A stretch of DNA of 64,000 nt from the NCBI GenBank assembly GCA_039090855.1, contig CM077027.1:103024424-103088423 (forward strand), written 5' to 3'. Each line of letters begins with the position of its first letter. Positions within the stretch are counted from its first letter, which is position 1. This document shows, in pieces, positions 32,018 to 43,989 of this stretch. This DNA comes from Macrothele yani. Taxonomy: Eukaryota > Arthropoda > Arachnida > Araneae > Macrothelidae. The position numbers were made by a program, and so were the translations under genes. The notes beneath the pieces are model-generated. The model had not been told where the DNA came from. It was given only the letters and a program-made list of their open reading frames with translations, and did not search any database.

Positions 32018-35000
32018 GGGATGTAAGGTCAGGGTGATGCGTAACATCTGAGACTCTCCTTGACAAATGTCAACCCCGCCTTCTCGTGGTACATCCTGTT
32101 CCCACTAAAGCTCTGACGACCGCCATAATAACTATACCATCGGGATCAGAGAAAATGCTATCCCACACTCACCAACCCGCTTGGCCAGCGTGGTGAGTTA
32201 TGGCCAAACCCCTCCAAAATGACTCCACAACTTAAATCTTGGCCCTCAGTCTCCGGCAGCTGGAATGCCTGGCCAAGGCAGCGGCCAGTGCGACATGGGC
32301 AGAGTGCTAAGAATCCCCGGAGGACCGGACTAAACTGCCATCTGATGCAGACCTTGGCTACGTATAACAGACGCTTCCTATCTTCTGATTCAAGGCTTCT
32401 TGAATTGGAAGAACTACAAAGGATCAAGTGGGACATCGTCGGGCTAAGTGAGGTAAGGAGAAAAGGAGAAGATCTCATTGAACTGAAAAGTGAACATCTC
32501 TTCTACTATCGTAGGACAGATACTGGCAGAACTAGTGGTGTTGGATTTATAATAAACAGAAACTGAAAGGATAAATTGTAGAAGTTGAAAGTTCCTCTGA
32601 CAAACTGCACGACTCGTTATCCAACTCTCAAGAAGATACCAGGCTCAGATTATTCAAACTTATGCACCCACCACAAGTCATGCTGAAGAGAAATTGAAGA
32701 ATTTTATGAGGAAATTCGTGATCTAAATAATAAAGGTAAGCAACACTTGAAGATAATTATGGAATTTCAATGCAAAAATAGAACAAAACAGAAATGAAAC
32801 TTCAGCAGGTTAAATTCGGTCACGGCAACAGAAACCAGCGTGGAAATACTCTCGTAGAGTTTGCAGAGGCAGAAAATTTTTCATCTTGAACTATTTCTTC
32901 AAGAAAAGCCACACAGGTATGGAGTATCCAAATGGGACGACAAGTGAAATTGATTTATTATGTGTAACAAAAATTCGTCATAGAAGACTGCAGTGTGAAA
33001 ACAAGTTCAACACAGGCAGTGACCATAGATTGATGAATGTAAGATGCACCTCAACACTAAACTCGAACGTAGCAAGCTCATAAGATAAACAAAATGTATT
33101 GACATAACCAACAAAAAAACACCATAATACCTTCAAATTGGAACTGAAGAACAGATTCTCTGCTTTAGAAGGCTAACATCGGAAAAAGTGGATATTTCTG
33201 AAGTTAACAGAAAGTAACCAAAGCTCTTATGAAACAGCAACAAAATTAGCTGGGAATCTAAGAACAAATTGCATGTGAACAAATTATCAGGAAAAACCAA
33301 AATATTGATGCAAAAAAGAAAGTGATGAGGACAACTAAAGAAGATGTGACTTCCAAAGTGGAATATATAGAGCTATGCAAGACAGTACGAAAAAGTATCA
33401 CTGAAGACGTAAGGAAATTCAACTGTGAACTAGTAAAGAAAGCAATTGAAAACAACCAAAGCAAAGATAGCAAAGGAATCTCAGTAACGGAAAAAAAACA
33501 GATTATGGCACGAGAAGAAGATGGTTCTGTAACAAGAAATAGAGGCGAAATTTTGACAAGGTGAAGATTTCTACTCCAAATTATATGAGAATTGATACAT
33601 GTACTCCAGACATCATGAAAGGTAACCAGTACCAAGAGTTCTTCCAGTCCTTCCTGCAGAAGTTGCACATGCAATCAAGAACATGAAGCGAGCTCAGAGA
33701 AGATGGAATTACTGTAGACATCATACAGAAGCAGAGTGAAAATCGAAACAATGCTCGCCCAAATTTTCACTCGATGCCTTAATGAAGGGAAAATTCCTGA
33801 GGATTGGAACAACGCTACAATGATCTTGCTACATAAAAAAAGGTGACATTGAGGTCTCAGGAACTACAGATCTATCAGCCTATATCAGTGGTTTATAAAA
33901 TCTTCACTAAAGTTCTTTCACACCGCTTGAGGTGACACTGGACATGAAAACCGAGAACAAGCTGGATTCAGAGTGGCTACAGCACAATAGATCATATCCA
34001 CGTATTGAAGAACTAATTGAAAGGCGAGAATATGGCTTCCATTGTGCATGACTTTATCGATTATGAAAGCCTTTGATTCGGTGAAACCATCAGCAATTGC
34101 AATGGCTCTGAAATCCTGCGGTATTGAAGATGCATACATTAATATTATTAATAACATCTATGAAAATGCAAGTGCAAAAGATTCGGCTGTTTGAAATACA
34201 ACACATAAAAAATTGGAAGGAAGTGAGACAAGGTGACACCATATCTCGAAAGCTCTTTAATATACATTGGAAAATGTCTTTCAATCACTGAGACTGGGAA
34301 AACAAAGGGATAAAGATTAATGGAGATTATCTAACCCACCTTCGTTTTGCTGATGACATAGTCATTTTTGCAACCACCCCATCAGAGCTACAGAGTATGA
34401 TCAGGAACTTGCTGACAAATGAAGTGGGATTAAAAATGAACTTTCAGAAGACAAAAGTGATGTACAATGCTTTTACAAGAAATGAAGATTTATCGACTGA
34501 TGGAGAAAGCTGAGATAACAGACACGTACGTTTAACTTGGACAGCGAATATCAAGTGAGGGTCACATTGGTGAAGAAATTAATCGGCGTACAAAACTTGC
34601 CTGGAAACTTTTGGAAGAAACAGCATAATTTTCAAGAGCAATATGCCATTATGTCTTAAAAGAAAGTGTTTGATCAATGCATCCTTCCAGTGCTTACATG
34701 GTGCAGAGACGTGGACCCTTAGCTAAAAGAGACATACAAAAGGCTGCAGACAACTCAAAGCAGCCATGGAAGAGGTGCATGCCCAATGTAACCAGGAGAG
34801 ATAGAAGAGGAATTTACGTGGATCCGAAGAATGACAAGATTGGAAGACATCATGATCAGAAGTTAAATCCCTGAAATGGCAATGGAGACATACTGCCAGA
34901 AGAACAGACCATCGATGGACAGCCGAAATTTTAGATTGGATTCCAAGGGACAGGAAAAGACCCAGAAGAAGACCACATGGAAAGATGGGTGGATGAAATT

Positions 35001-35112
35001 CGAAAGTATGCGGGAGTAACATGGAGGAGACTGGCACAAGGCAGACCGTTGTGGAGAAGAGACCTTCGTCAACAGTGGATTGATAATGGTTGACAATGAT
35101 GATGATGATGAT
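32018..35112 (+). mobile_element. RTE-clade LINE, copy 3, plus strand, heavily damaged
   Basis: Begins GGATGTAAGG at 32019 and ends in (GATGAT)n at 35098-35111. CCACTGAG is present at 32010-32017 and 35113-35120 as a target duplication. It is colinear with copies 1 and 2 from end to end, so not truncated, but it carries dozens of one- to few-base deletions. Confidence 0.9.
32219..35092 (+). pseudogene. RTE LINE polyprotein, many small deletions
   Basis: The start ATGACTCCACAACTTAAATC matches copy 1. Recognisable pieces include GLSEVRRKGEDLIELKS, TSGVGFIINRN, a stretch at 33322-33564 (TTKEDVTSKVEYIELCKTVR) and LRFADDIVIF near 34350. The frame changes about every 50-250 bp. Substitutions are few compared with deletions, which is unusual for ordinary decay. 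It cannot encode a protein as read. Confidence 0.88.
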
Positions 35113-35120
35113 CCACTGAG

Positions 35121-35885
35121 ACACACAAAAGGATGTAAACTAGGATAGGGATTAGTATAATCATCTAAAATATGAACCCCTACACCTAGCTGTTCTAACC
35201 CATTGGAGTCTAATGCACTAGGGTTGGGTAGTACGAAGAGATATTAGAATTTTCTGTTACCTGCCGATCAACACTATAATTCGTCCTGCAAAGTGGATGT
35301 CTATGGTCAAGCTTCCAAGTTCATGATGATAGCCCTTTTTTTGGAAGTTGTTGTTAGAATTCAAAGAAACACGCTCTGGCCTTATACTGTAATTTACCTT
35401 TTCTTTTTGGATCCTGTTATCTTATGTAAATTTTGGCTTATTCTTCTTAAGCATTTTCTGAACTTTACGCTACATTTGCTTTCTCGCTGCACGTTTTTGT
35501 GGGAACCTGACTTGAAGTCAAAAGTTGAATGACGTATGTTAACGAGACAGATAAGTAAAATGTTTACGATTGTATGCTCACTCTCGTTAGATGAGACTTG
35601 CTCTGCTTAGAAAGCTCGCTCTAGTTAGAAGTCTGTTAGACTGTGATACCTTTGCATTACTTTAGCGATAGATGTTAAAAGAGTTGAACATACCTGTTAA
35701 TGATCAGTTCTTCCACGTTGAATGTTGCACTTCTTTGATTTTGAAACTGAGGTTATAAAATAACTGAAAATTATTCAGTGTATGGAGAATCTGTTGTATC
35801 TCCTTGGCAAAATACTTGATGATTGAATACAAAGTGAAGTCTGTTTTGATGTGCTAAATTGAATATTTGCCGAAATCAATAAATA
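35121..35885. other. Non-coding DNA, nothing recognised
   Basis: No element or gene seen between the RTE copy and the mariner. Confidence 0.35.
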
Positions 35886-37146
35886 CAACGGCCGTTCCAT
35901 AAAAACTGAAAATAAAATCACACAAAATAAAAAAATATATAGGTACAGCAAAATGTATGCTATTCTTTCTTAAAGTATCTTCCCTCAGATGATATACAAC
36001 GGTCACACCGTTCAGTCCACTTTTCAAAGCATGTGGCGAAGGCATTTTGTGGAATCTCCTTTAGTGACCTCTTTACAGCTTGAATAATGTCAGCATCTGT
36101 GTTGAATGTTGCGCCACGGAACTTCTCCTTCATTGTCAGGCTGTGACATGATTTATATACTGCATTTCGTAAGAAACTATTGAACACAAGTAGCCACATG
36201 TGGGCGGGCGTTATCATGGTGTAGGGTTCAATTGCCCACCAGTTCCGGTCGCTTAATCGATATGTGTTGTCGCAGATACTTCAAGACTGAAATGTAATGC
36301 TCATCATTGACAATAATTTCTGCAGGAACGCCATGCTGGTAGACTGCACCTTTATGAACAAAGAAATTACCATCATCACCTTCCCAACTAATTTGGTTTG
36401 GTGGACTTTTTCGGAGGAGGCGAGCCTGTGTGTTTCCAGACACTCATTGCGCGCTTCGTGAGGGGGTTCGAAATAGTGGACCCATGTTTCATCGGCAGTT
36501 ATTACTGTGTTTAGAAAGTTTGGATCCCTTGCAATCATTTGTTTTCACTCATGACACTCTTGAACTCTAGCTAACAATTGTTCTCTCGTCGGGTGATGAG
36601 GTACCCATCTGGAACACACACGATGCAGCCGTAAGTTGTCCCGTAGAATGCGGAATGTCGACGTTTTTGAAATATTAGTTGACACCGCTAAGTCTTCACA
36701 CGTCATTCGTCGATCTTCTTGCAGGATTGCCCAAACAGTGTTAACTATACGCTCTGTAACAACACTTTCAGGTCGACCAGGCCTAAGAGCAAGTTCTGCC
36801 AACAAACGCCCTTTTTGGAAATCATGGTGCCATTTAAAAATCGTTGACTCACCTTTTTTTGTAAGTTTTTTTCATTAAATCAACTCTTTCTGCAGCCGTT
36901 TTACAAAAACGATAGCAAAATTTTACTTCTCAACTCTGAATTACTCACCTCCATAGCTGTATGGCGAAATGAAGACGTACCTTAAACAACTGTGCAATAA
37001 CAAAACCAGAAGTGTCTGCCACGGCTAATAACTGTTGCCATAGATACTTCCTTAATTCAGTTAGTCGTCTGCGTGGTTATTTCTCCCCTTCGCACTGTTG
37101 CCAACTCAAAAAAAAATTACTCTCAGTTTTTATGGAACGGCCTTTG
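35886..37146 (-). mobile_element. Mariner-family DNA transposon, full length
   Basis: Terminal inverted repeats: CAACGGCCGTTCCATAAAAA at 35886, matched by the complement of TTTTTATGGAACGGCCTTTG ending at 37146, with a longer match continuing into CTGA. TA lies directly outside both ends (35884-35885, 37147-37148), the target duplication of this superfamily. Its length of about 1.26 kb is normal for mariner. The transposase runs on the minus strand. Confidence 0.92.
35988..36957 (-). pseudogene. Mariner transposase, frameshifted
   Basis: Starts near MEVSNSELRSKILLSFL (36957), then a stop. It then gives the HTH-containing block GRPESVVTERIVNTVWAI with ISKTSTFRILRDNL (36545-36805), the catalytic block ITADETWVHYFEP (36281-36538) and, in another frame, a block around 36228-36443. 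The C-terminal part FNTDADIIQAVKRSLKEIP, FEKWTERCDRCISSEGRYF ends near 35960-35990. There are at least three frame breaks plus an early stop, so it is inactive. It would have cut and rejoined DNA at the mariner inverted repeats. Confidence 0.88.
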
Positions 37147-37148
37147 TA

Positions 37149-38134
<986 letters not shown>

Positions 38135-38254
38135 ATGAACGATGAAGATGGATCTCCTGCAGATCAACCAGACCTACCCGAAGCTCCACCTCTTCCACCA
38201 GGTGATCCCGCACCAATTGTTCCTTCAGGCTCCGGAGCTCCTCGGGATGAACCC
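38135..38254 (+). CDS. Candidate exon, Pro/acidic-rich, unrecognised gene
   Basis: Forty codons between a strong 3' splice site (TTCTTTTATTTTTTCAG) and a weaker donor (CCC|GTCAGT). The peptide starts MNDEDGSPADQPDLPEAPP and stays proline-rich, like the exon at 23174 (PSPADVELPRDK). Codons are used evenly and the frame closes soon after the donor, as expected of an exon. The phase does not match a direct join from 23174. It may instead start a gene, since an ATG sits exactly at the acceptor. Confidence 0.35.
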
Positions 38255-39439
38255 GTCAGTATTCATTTTTCTATACATTTTTATAGTTATTACATATTTT
38301 CTATTACATACTTATTTATTTATTGTACACGTTTTACATTATATATGTACATATGTACATTCCATATCTTTCGTTACATCTGTAATCTTAGTTACCCCTT
38401 CATCCATCTAAAGGGAACTAAATAATAATGAAAAAACATTTTCATTGTGCATATCCACATGTAATATTTCTCAAAATACCCGTATTTGTAGGGAAACACA
38501 TTTAGAGTGTAAATCACATATGATACATTTTTTAGAAAATCGAATTTGTTTTCGCTATCATGGGAAGATAGTATAGAAAAACAACAACTGATTCTGTGGC
38601 AAGTCACTCTCCATTTTGCGAAACGAGATGTTTTTTCTTCAATATAGAAATGAAGTGGTAAATATTCTAGCCCAGAGGAGGCCGAGTAGGTCATGGGTAT
38701 TACAGGTTCGATCACGCCAAGGAGACCTCTAGGTAAGGAAGCTAACCTTGGAGCATGGGACGACCAGTCCACAGAGACTGCATAGCTAATTGACGCCAGG
38801 GTGAAGCAAGAAAACGACGTTCAGTCTGCTTATTCCCGAGGATTTGTGTAACAGATTTTAACACTGCTGTTGGCTTTTCCACACATGACTCCAAGTACTT
38901 TGTTCGATATGTATTTCATTATAACTGAAAGCTGCGATCATGTACCAAACATTCAACTTAACAAGCTTTTACAGTTTTATTGGCAAATGTGACTATCTAG
39001 TTTTATCATATCTAGAAAAGGCAATACGGGGTGAAATAAAACTAAAGATACCTTCTTAGTAACAAGTGTTAAACAAACACACAAAATAGTATGAAGCACA
39101 AAAAAAACGGTATGAAAACGTTTCCATCAGCCGAAAAAAACTAAGCTCTAAGGAATCATTTCCACCTCTATCTCTATTGATTATTTGGAAAGGTGATCTA
39201 GTTCGGGATTTTAATTTGCTTCCACTACAGTGTACTGTATAGCTTTCTTCTTTTTCTCTTCACATCAAAAAAGGAAGACGATTGCAATAACAAACTAGTG
39301 TCCATACTTAATGTGACAAATACAAATTTAAGAATATGTCCAAAACGGAACTATCGACTGTAAAGAGTTTTCACATATATAATATATTGACAAAGTCACA
39401 GGATACTTAGAGGAGAAACACAGCATACATAGCATTTAT
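38255..39439. other. Non-coding DNA, nothing firm
   Basis: A patch at 38669-38740 (GAGGCCGAGTAGGTCATGGG, then CAGGTTCGATCACGCC) looks like a decayed tRNA-derived repeat. Nothing else is recognised. Confidence 0.3.
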
Positions 39440-39620
39440 TGACATCTTTGGGCTGCTTCAGGCACGCCATGTGTCTTCCACTTATTCAGTACATCCAAAA
39501 CAGTTGACTTGGGTATGTTTAAACGCCTCTCGGTTTCTCTTATGGACAACCCACAAATATAACACCCAACAATCTTTTCTTTCTCAAAGTCAGTTCTCTC
39601 CCGCCGCTATATTTTCACTT
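39440..39620 (-). pseudogene. Tc1-type transposase N-terminal HTH fragment
   Basis: The minus strand reads KEKIVGCYICGLSIRETERR and then LNIPKSTVLDVLNKWKTHG, the paired-like helix-turn-helix of Tc1-type transposases. Only this domain is present, in the opposite orientation to the Tc1 remnant on its right. Confidence 0.65.
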
Positions 39621-39837
39621 AACCTCGCAGTGCGATATGGTCGCGGTCAGCTGCAGGTTTGTTTTATACCGTTTGCAGCTGTACCGCGCATCTTAACAAC
39701 GCAGCGGATCCGTTCATTTACTTTTGAAGGGGTCTCCGTTGACTTTTGTGAATATAGTGTATGTTCAAGGAAAAACGCTAAGTCGACGTACCCAAGGAAC
39801 TTTGTACTAGCTCTCATGGAATTACGTAAATGATGGC

Positions 39838-40820
39838 CGTGCGTCATCCAGCTGATAGAGACGCTACCTGGATAAACGTTGTTCCATGCAAGGTGCGGCA
39901 ATTGAAGTTTCAGACGGACTGTTAGTGGAAAAAGACTCAGCACGCACCGTGAAAAGTCAAGATGAGATAGCATGAGATAGCAAGATGGCTGAATGAGATA
40001 GATGAGATAGCAAGAGGGAAATCTCAAGATGAGATAGCAAGATGGCTGAATGTGTCGAGGTAAGTGGTCTTCAATCTCTGCAGGCAACAGGAGCAATAAT
40101 CAGAAGGCCGACAAGGACGCGCATGAGCCACAACAAGTCAAGGCGACCGGTATTTGCCTCTAGAAACTCGCCGCCATAGGGAGTTGACAGCCTGACAGGA
40201 GCTCTTCTCTTCTACGGTAACGGCGATATCGAAGCAATCTGTAACGTGGAATCTTCTGTAAACTATTGCAGAAGATTCCACGAGAGAGGTCTGTATGCTA
40301 GGAGGCCAATGATCTGTATCCCACTCGCCGCGTCTACAGAAAGGTCCATCTGAATTAGGCCCGACAACATCCATCATGTTGGATGAACGCACACAGCTGC
40401 ACGCGTTTCCAAGAGGCACCCTGACTGCTTCACGTTACAGGTATGACATCATACACCCCTATTTACGGCTTTTACAGGAGCTGTTGTCTCCTAGTTTATT
40501 TTCATTGACAATAACTCTGTCTCCATAAGGCTTGGCCAGTTGACCAATAGCTGGAGAGTGAGTATATTCACAGGATGGTGTGACCCGCGAGATCTCCGAA
40601 CCTGAACCCGATAGAGCATGTGTGAGATGACATGGGAAGATCAAGTGCAAGCTGGCAGCCTCCTCTCAGAATCCTCCAGGGATTCCAACCCGCCTTGGTC
40701 GAGGAGCGGCACTTATTGCCCCAAACTCTCGTTCACAACTTTGTAAACGGCATAAGGGCTCGTTGTGCAAACTGTACAGCTGTTGGGGCAATCACACTTC
40801 CTGTTGGTCCTCCGTAAATC
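39838..40820 (+). pseudogene. Tc1-like transposase remnant
   Basis: Broken pieces in order: an HTH-like stretch with EIARWLNVSR (about 40030), ATTSQGDRYLPLETRR near 40130, a middle part with many stops, and the C-terminal block NPIEHV then DDMGRSSASWQPPLRILQGF to NGIRARCANCTAVGAITLPV (40590-40815), which matches the usual Tc1 C-terminus. A GAGATAGCAAGATGGCTGAA motif is multiplied at 39960-40060 inside the HTH region. Inverted repeats were not found. Confidence 0.7.
40245..40282. repeat. Perfect 14-bp inverted repeat
   Basis: CGTGGAATCTTCTG (40245-40258) and CAGAAGATTCCACG (40269-40282) are exact complements around a 10-base loop, inside the Tc1 remnant. It may be a microinversion-duplication scar. 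Confidence 0.8.
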
Positions 40821-41445
40821 CGTTCCTTTTCTACGTTGTCGTTATATGTATGTCCGTACCAACTGTCGTTACTCAGTCGTGTGGATATTGCGTTATTCAT
40901 GATTTTGTGTTTGTCACGTTAATTTTGGAAACTAATGTATTATTAAGTGCAAGTACTTCGCGCAAATGACACTTGTTTATTCAATACATTCTTCTTGCAA
41001 TAGTAAGACCTCGCGTACCGGTTAAACACCTGTTTTCCTCCGATTTCTGACCTCTTGGCGGGAAATGTGCACGTACAACACAAAGAACTTTCACGTCATG
41101 CAGTACAAAACAGAGAAACAAATTATAGGATTTGCTTTGGATGAACTGAAAATGGACCCACTGCCGTTGCTTCAGTGGCATAAATTCCTCCTGCTGTGAA
41201 GTGAGTTCAACATTATCGACAGGTGATTTAATCTACTTCGCATAGATATTTTGCACAGGCTAAATCAACAGAGGAAAAAGCGTTTAAACTAATAAATCAT
41301 TTTAGAAAAATGTTTGAGTGAAATGAGAAAATGCAAATTTCAGGGAAGGAAGGAAGTGACACAAATTAAAAATAATATTGAAACTTTCAAACATTCTTAC
41401 GCAGTAAAGAACTACATACATGAGCTATTGAGCCTTAAATATTAT
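40821..41445. other. Non-coding DNA, nothing recognised
   Basis: No domain-bearing frame or repeat between the Tc1 remnant and the next SINE. Confidence 0.35.
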
Positions 41446-41457
41446 TTGATTGGGATT

Positions 41458-41682
41458 TTTTTTTTTTTTTTTTGATTGGAGGTTTTACGACCACCGTGAG
41501 CAACTCAATGGGCTATAAGCAGTCGCCCGTCCCTAATTTAGGGTCACTGGTTCCAGGGAAGGGAGAGAGCCAGTGCCGTAAGACAAACACAACATCCATG
41601 CCTGACCGGGATTCGAACCCGGACCCCTTACGGGCGAATGATCAGTGCCCAACGCCTTAGACCACTGCGCCACCGGGGCGGC
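41458..41682 (-). mobile_element. tRNA-derived SINE with perfect target-site duplication, minus strand
   Basis: The minus strand reads GCCGCCCCGGTGGCGCAGTG, box B GGGTTCGAATCCCGG, a body with ACCAGTGACCCTAAATTAGG, tail GTCGTAAAACCTCCAATCAA and poly(A). TTGATTGGGATT lies at 41446-41457 and 41683-41694. The close match to the SINE at 52944 and the exact duplication show a recent insertion. Confidence 0.93.
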
Positions 41683-41694
41683 TTGATTGGGATT

Positions 41695-42394
41695 ATAAGA
41701 CAGGAAAGAGTGGACAAAAATCTCTTTTTTTGTCAGGCGCAGACACAGGCCAAAGGTAATCGTACTTTGAATGCCGGAGCAGCAAGTGCAATATTGCCAC
41801 CTGAATTAAACAGTAATTCGCTTATGAACCACAAGTTTTCAGTCTTGAATGCGCACGTGCTTAAAAAGTAGATAACATGCACATGGGTAAAAAAGAAAAA
41901 AGGCTAAATTTCAAGCAAAATATTTTTTAAAATTATTTTCGAGGACAGGAGGCCCAACGACAGGATTTTTGGGCCCCTGGGCAATCTTGAGGCCGGGGCC
42001 CCCAAAGTTTTCCTCAGTTCCGTCTTCCCACAAAAATATTTTAGAAGAGTGCAGAATTAATATACTTCAGATTAACCACAGATACAAAACCTTGTACATG
42101 ATAAAACAAACTTCCAACAAATTGTTAATAATTTATCAGAATTATTTTATGCTTGTTATGTACAGTTCTGAAATTTATTTCTCAACTTACACACAGAATC
42201 ATTTGACATAATTTTAAAGCTAAAACTTTTTTTATGAAATGTTGAGTACTCAATATTTAGAAACTAAAACAGGGTTACTTTTTTGTCAAAATAGTTATTA
42301 ATTTACAAAAACACACTTTTTTGATTAAATATCAAAATAGAAAGAACAGAATTTTTAATAAACAAATTTGGTTACCTAATAGTTCTTATAGTTT
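41695..42394. other. Non-coding DNA flanking the hAT remnant
   Basis: AT-rich. GGGCCCCTGGGCAAT at about 41971 recurs in similar form (GGCCCCTGGGCAATTA) at 44884 and its copies, as direct and not inverted repeats. No other feature. Confidence 0.35.
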
Positions 42395-43860
42395 CTATAA
42401 AATAGCTCTTCTGGCTCTTTTAGATGCAAATTTCTCAATTACTTCATCAAAGCTCATAGTACGAGCAAGATCTGCCTTGCCGCCCCGGTGGCGCAGTGGT
42501 CTACGCGATGGCCTCTGATCATTCGTCCGAAAGGGGTCCGGGTTCGAATCTTGTGAGGCATGGATGTTGTGTTTGTCTTACGGCACTAGCTCTCTCCCAT
42601 CCCTGGAACCAGTGACCCTAAATTAGGGACGGGCGACTGCTTATAGCCCATTGAGTTGCTCACGGTGGTCGTTAAACCTCCAAACAAAAAAAAAAAAAAA
42701 ATAAATAAATAAAGATCTGCCTTCATGGCAAGAGTGGTTAGTTAGTCCACACAGTCTTTCTTGTCCCATGGTTGATCTATTATAACTTTTAATCCTTTTT
42801 AAAACATTGACAGATCTCTCAGCTCCTGCCACTGACACTAGAAGAGTACAGAGTAGCCTGATGGTTATACACACATTTGGGTACAAAGACTCCAGTTTCA
42901 AGCTTTTAAGTTTGTTTAACAACTCGAGGGGTTTCAGACGATCGAGTCTCAGATTTGAGCGATGGATTGATTTCAGATGGATCGGTTCGTCTGCGTGATC
43001 CTGAGAAAAATCGCTCTGGAAGATAGCAAGTAAACTGCTACGAGACTCAGCAATGACAGTATCTTCTGTTTCTAAATACTGCCACAAACATTGAAAAATT
43101 TCGCTGAGTTTCCTGGCTGTAATGAAGCGTTCGGTTAGTCCTGATACAACAGAATCAATGATTCTGTAGAACACATTTATCCGGAAATCTCTTTCTCCTT
43201 TTGCCTCCGTTCCGTGAGCATGTTGAAGGTCCGTCAGTCTCTAGCTCATCATCTGGTGTTTCATCATTGAAGCGTTTTCTTTTGTTTTGCCTGCTTTCCA
43301 TAAGTGTTGTGTCTGTAGGAAGATCAATTACCATAGCATTTGCAACACGCTTAGCTTCACTAAGAATATATAGTCAAACTTGTTTCTGATATCTTTCATC
43401 ACTTCTATTAGTCTGTCAATATTGGTAACTTACAGTATATATCAAGAGTTGTATCTCTGGATTGAAGAACTTGTTACGATGGTCGAGAGTTACTAGAATT
43501 TTGTGCCAAACTGTAGCCATTGAGGGACATTTGAGCGACTCAAGGTACCTTGCGAAACCCAACAATTAAGTTTTATTTTCAACATTCATATTCAGCTCCT
43601 TGCATCGGAAACAGCACGCTTGATACCGGGAAGATGTTCGTCAAAGGGCTTCACTGCATCAACCCTTGCTGACCACCTTATCAGAGAGCCCATACAGAAA
43701 GCAGTAAATCTCTTTTTCTAGGATTTCCCGCCATTGAGGAGCTTTGGAGAAAAATTTATATAAAAATGGAAGCAGGTCAATTTTTAGACGTCACTATTCG
43801 ACTTCGCCTACCTGTTTGACGGAATCTGGCATACCACGTGGTTTTGATGTGGAAGGGTCA
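42395..43860 (-). pseudogene. hAT-family transposase, C-terminal half, interrupted by SINE A (copy in unit 1)
   Basis: The region 42724-43174 encodes a hAT C-terminal dimerisation domain: LLCTLLVSVAGAERSVNVLK, then KRIKSYNRSTMGQERLCGL. The tail of the protein (ARTMSFDEVIEKFASKRARR, stop at 42395-42397) lies on the far side of SINE A, which entered within the last 40 codons. Upstream, 43201-43860 keeps decayed coding matter (EAKRVANAMVIDLPTD, RKRFNDETPDDELETDG) with stops. It resembles ZMYM/52-kDa-repressor-like hAT proteins. The catalytic core and N-terminal zinc finger are not visible. Confidence 0.85.
42479..42711 (+). mobile_element. SINE A, tRNA-derived, inserted in hAT
   Basis: Head GCCGCCCCGGTGGCGCAGTG, box B GGTTCGAATCTTG (decayed), tail GGTGGTCGTTAAACCTCCAA, poly(A) and (ATAA)n. 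Target duplication AAGATCTGCCTT at 42467-42478 and 42712-42723. Family markers specific to this copy are CTACGCGATGG, CGAAAGGGG, CACTAGCTC (42588) and CCCATCCC (42599). Confidence 0.95.
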
Positions 43861-43989
43861 AACATTGACCTGATTCCATTGGTAAGAGTACGGGAGGTTC
43901 CTGTTTTTTTAGTTTTTGTGACGAGGGAAAATGCAAGCGTGGGAACCAAAGCTGCTGCTCCGGGAGGCGCAAATGTTTTACTTTTTAAT

